15,712 bases of DNA from contig JAFAZM010000276.1 of the NCBI GenBank assembly GCA_019239785.1, positions 1-15,712 on the forward strand, read 5' to 3'. Below, piece by piece: positions 15,000 to 15,712 of this stretch. The notes below the pieces were generated by a model that saw only the letters and a list, made by a program, of their open reading frames with translations, searched no databases and was not told the DNA's origin. The position numbers and the translations under genes were made by a program. Within the stretch, counting starts at the first letter, position 1. Each line of letters begins with the position of its first letter. Source of the stretch: Sphingomonadaceae bacterium. GTDB taxonomy: Bacteria; Pseudomonadota; Alphaproteobacteria; Sphingomonadales; Sphingomonadaceae.

Positions 15000-15712
15000 A
15001 TGACGCAGTTGCGCCAGCTTTACGTGAACCTCGCCCAGCCGCGGCTCGGCGCCGAGGTGGTGTTCGCGACCGACGATTTCTTCGCCGACAAGGCGCGCCT
15101 GATCGACCCGGCCGAGCCGGTCTTCATCCCGGGCAAATATGACGAGAACGGCAAATGGATGGACGGCTGGGAGAGCCGGCGCAAGCGCAGCCCCGGCCAC
15201 GACTGGTGCGTCGTGCGGCTCGGCGCGCCTGGCCTGATCGCCGGCTTCGAGATCGACACCCGCCATTTCACCGGCAATTATCCGCCATTCGCCGAGCTGG
15301 AGGCCTGCCGCAGCGACGAGGCAGTGCCGGGAGAGGACGCAGGCTGGACGCGGGTCACCGAGCGGCTCGTCCTCCAGGGCGACCACCGCACCTATTTCCC
15401 GATCAGCCATGACGAGCCGGTGACCCATGTGCGGCTGCACATCTTTCCGGACGGCGGCGTCGCCCGGCTTCGCGTCTGGGGGCGGATCGCCAAGGACTGG
15501 TCGGCGGTCGGCGCGGACGAGCGGCTCGACCTCCTGGCGATGGAGAATGGCGGCCGCGGCATCATCGCAAACGACGAGCATTATGGCGCGATCGAGAACC
15601 TCACCGCGCCGGGCCGCGGGGTCAACATGGGCGACGGCTGGGAGACGCGGCGGCGGCGGGAGCCCGGCCACGATTGGGCGGTGCTGGAGCTCGGCGCGGC
15701 TGGCCTCATCGA
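15000..15712 (+). CDS. alc: Allantoicase, 3' end outside window
   Basis: The frame is open from ATG 15000 to the right edge, giving 237 residues of a protein usually about 330-350 long. Allantoicase hydrolyses allantoate to ureidoglycolate and urea in the cytoplasm. The enzyme is built of two homologous halves, and both are visible. GWESRRKRSPGHDW (56-69) with the following VVRLGAPGLIAGFEIDT belongs to the first half; GWETRRRREPGHDW (213-226) with VLELGAAGLI starts the same core in the second. FTGNYPP (90-96) is another family hallmark. The gene follows puuE after 19 bases and completes, with allA, the path from allantoin to glyoxylate. I see no frameshift or stop in the visible part. Confidence 0.94.
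   Translation, partial: MTQLRQLYVNLAQPRLGAEVVFATDDFFADKARLIDPAEPVFIPGKYDENGKWMDGWESRRKRSPGHDWCVVRLGAPGLIAGFEIDTRHFTGNYPPFAELEACRSDEAVPGEDAGWTRVTERLVLQGDHRTYFPISHDEPVTHVRLHIFPDGGVARLRVWGRIAKDWSAVGADERLDLLAMENGGRGIIANDEHYGAIENLTAPGRGVNMGDGWETRRRREPGHDWAVLELGAAGLI

Noticed and set aside
14161..15003. A 280-codon frame overlapping the allantoinase gene
   Set aside because: It is a +1-type shadow full of Arg; the PuuE motifs are all in the other frame.

Overview
The window is GC-rich alphaproteobacterial DNA, most likely from a sphingomonad. The grounds are the strong GC bias at third codon positions, a TonB-dependent receptor with a DIVVTA TonB box, TCGAAGG-type palindromes between genes, and a one-piece LplT-PlsC-Aas phospholipid recycling protein. 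I see no rRNA, tRNA, CRISPR array, transposase or integrase. Most of the window reads as ordinary chromosome.

Left part (1-4100). The window opens inside a caspase-fold protease gene whose N-terminus, including the expected catalytic His, lies off the left edge. The catalytic Cys block is present, followed by a long uncharacterised C-terminal region and a basic tail. About 440 bp without a convincing gene follow. Next, on the minus strand, comes a TonB-dependent outer-membrane receptor with an unusual proline and glutamine tail after the last barrel strand. A 25-codon ORF overlaps its GTG start by four bases.

Middle (4393-11755). A secreted serine hydrolase of the beta-lactamase/family VIII esterase type (plus strand) faces a Tat-exported penicillin-acylase-type Ntn hydrolase (minus strand). 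A 125-bp nested palindrome separates their 3' ends. Upstream of the acylase, also on the minus strand, is a 1151-residue fusion of a lysophospholipid flippase, a PlsC acyltransferase and an acyl-ACP synthetase. A paired-hairpin repeat lies between these two genes and supplies the last residues and stop codon of the fusion protein.

Right part (11756-15712). A TetR-family regulator is transcribed divergently from the fusion gene across an AT-rich region with repeated ACYGTTC motifs, so it probably controls that gene, itself, or both. A small secreted protein of unknown function follows. The window ends in a ureide (purine breakdown) locus. Ureidoglycolate lyase (allA) is on the minus strand. 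Divergent from it are the cofactor-independent allantoinase puuE, which starts with TTG, and an allantoicase gene that runs off the right edge. Together these would take allantoin through allantoate and ureidoglycolate to glyoxylate and urea. A second copy of the GGGAGAGGG hairpin repeat sits between the divergent genes.

I did not find a clearly new multi-gene system. The best candidates for a second look are the truncated caspase-like gene and its unseen upstream neighbours, the coupled small ORF ahead of the receptor, and the secreted two-cysteine protein.
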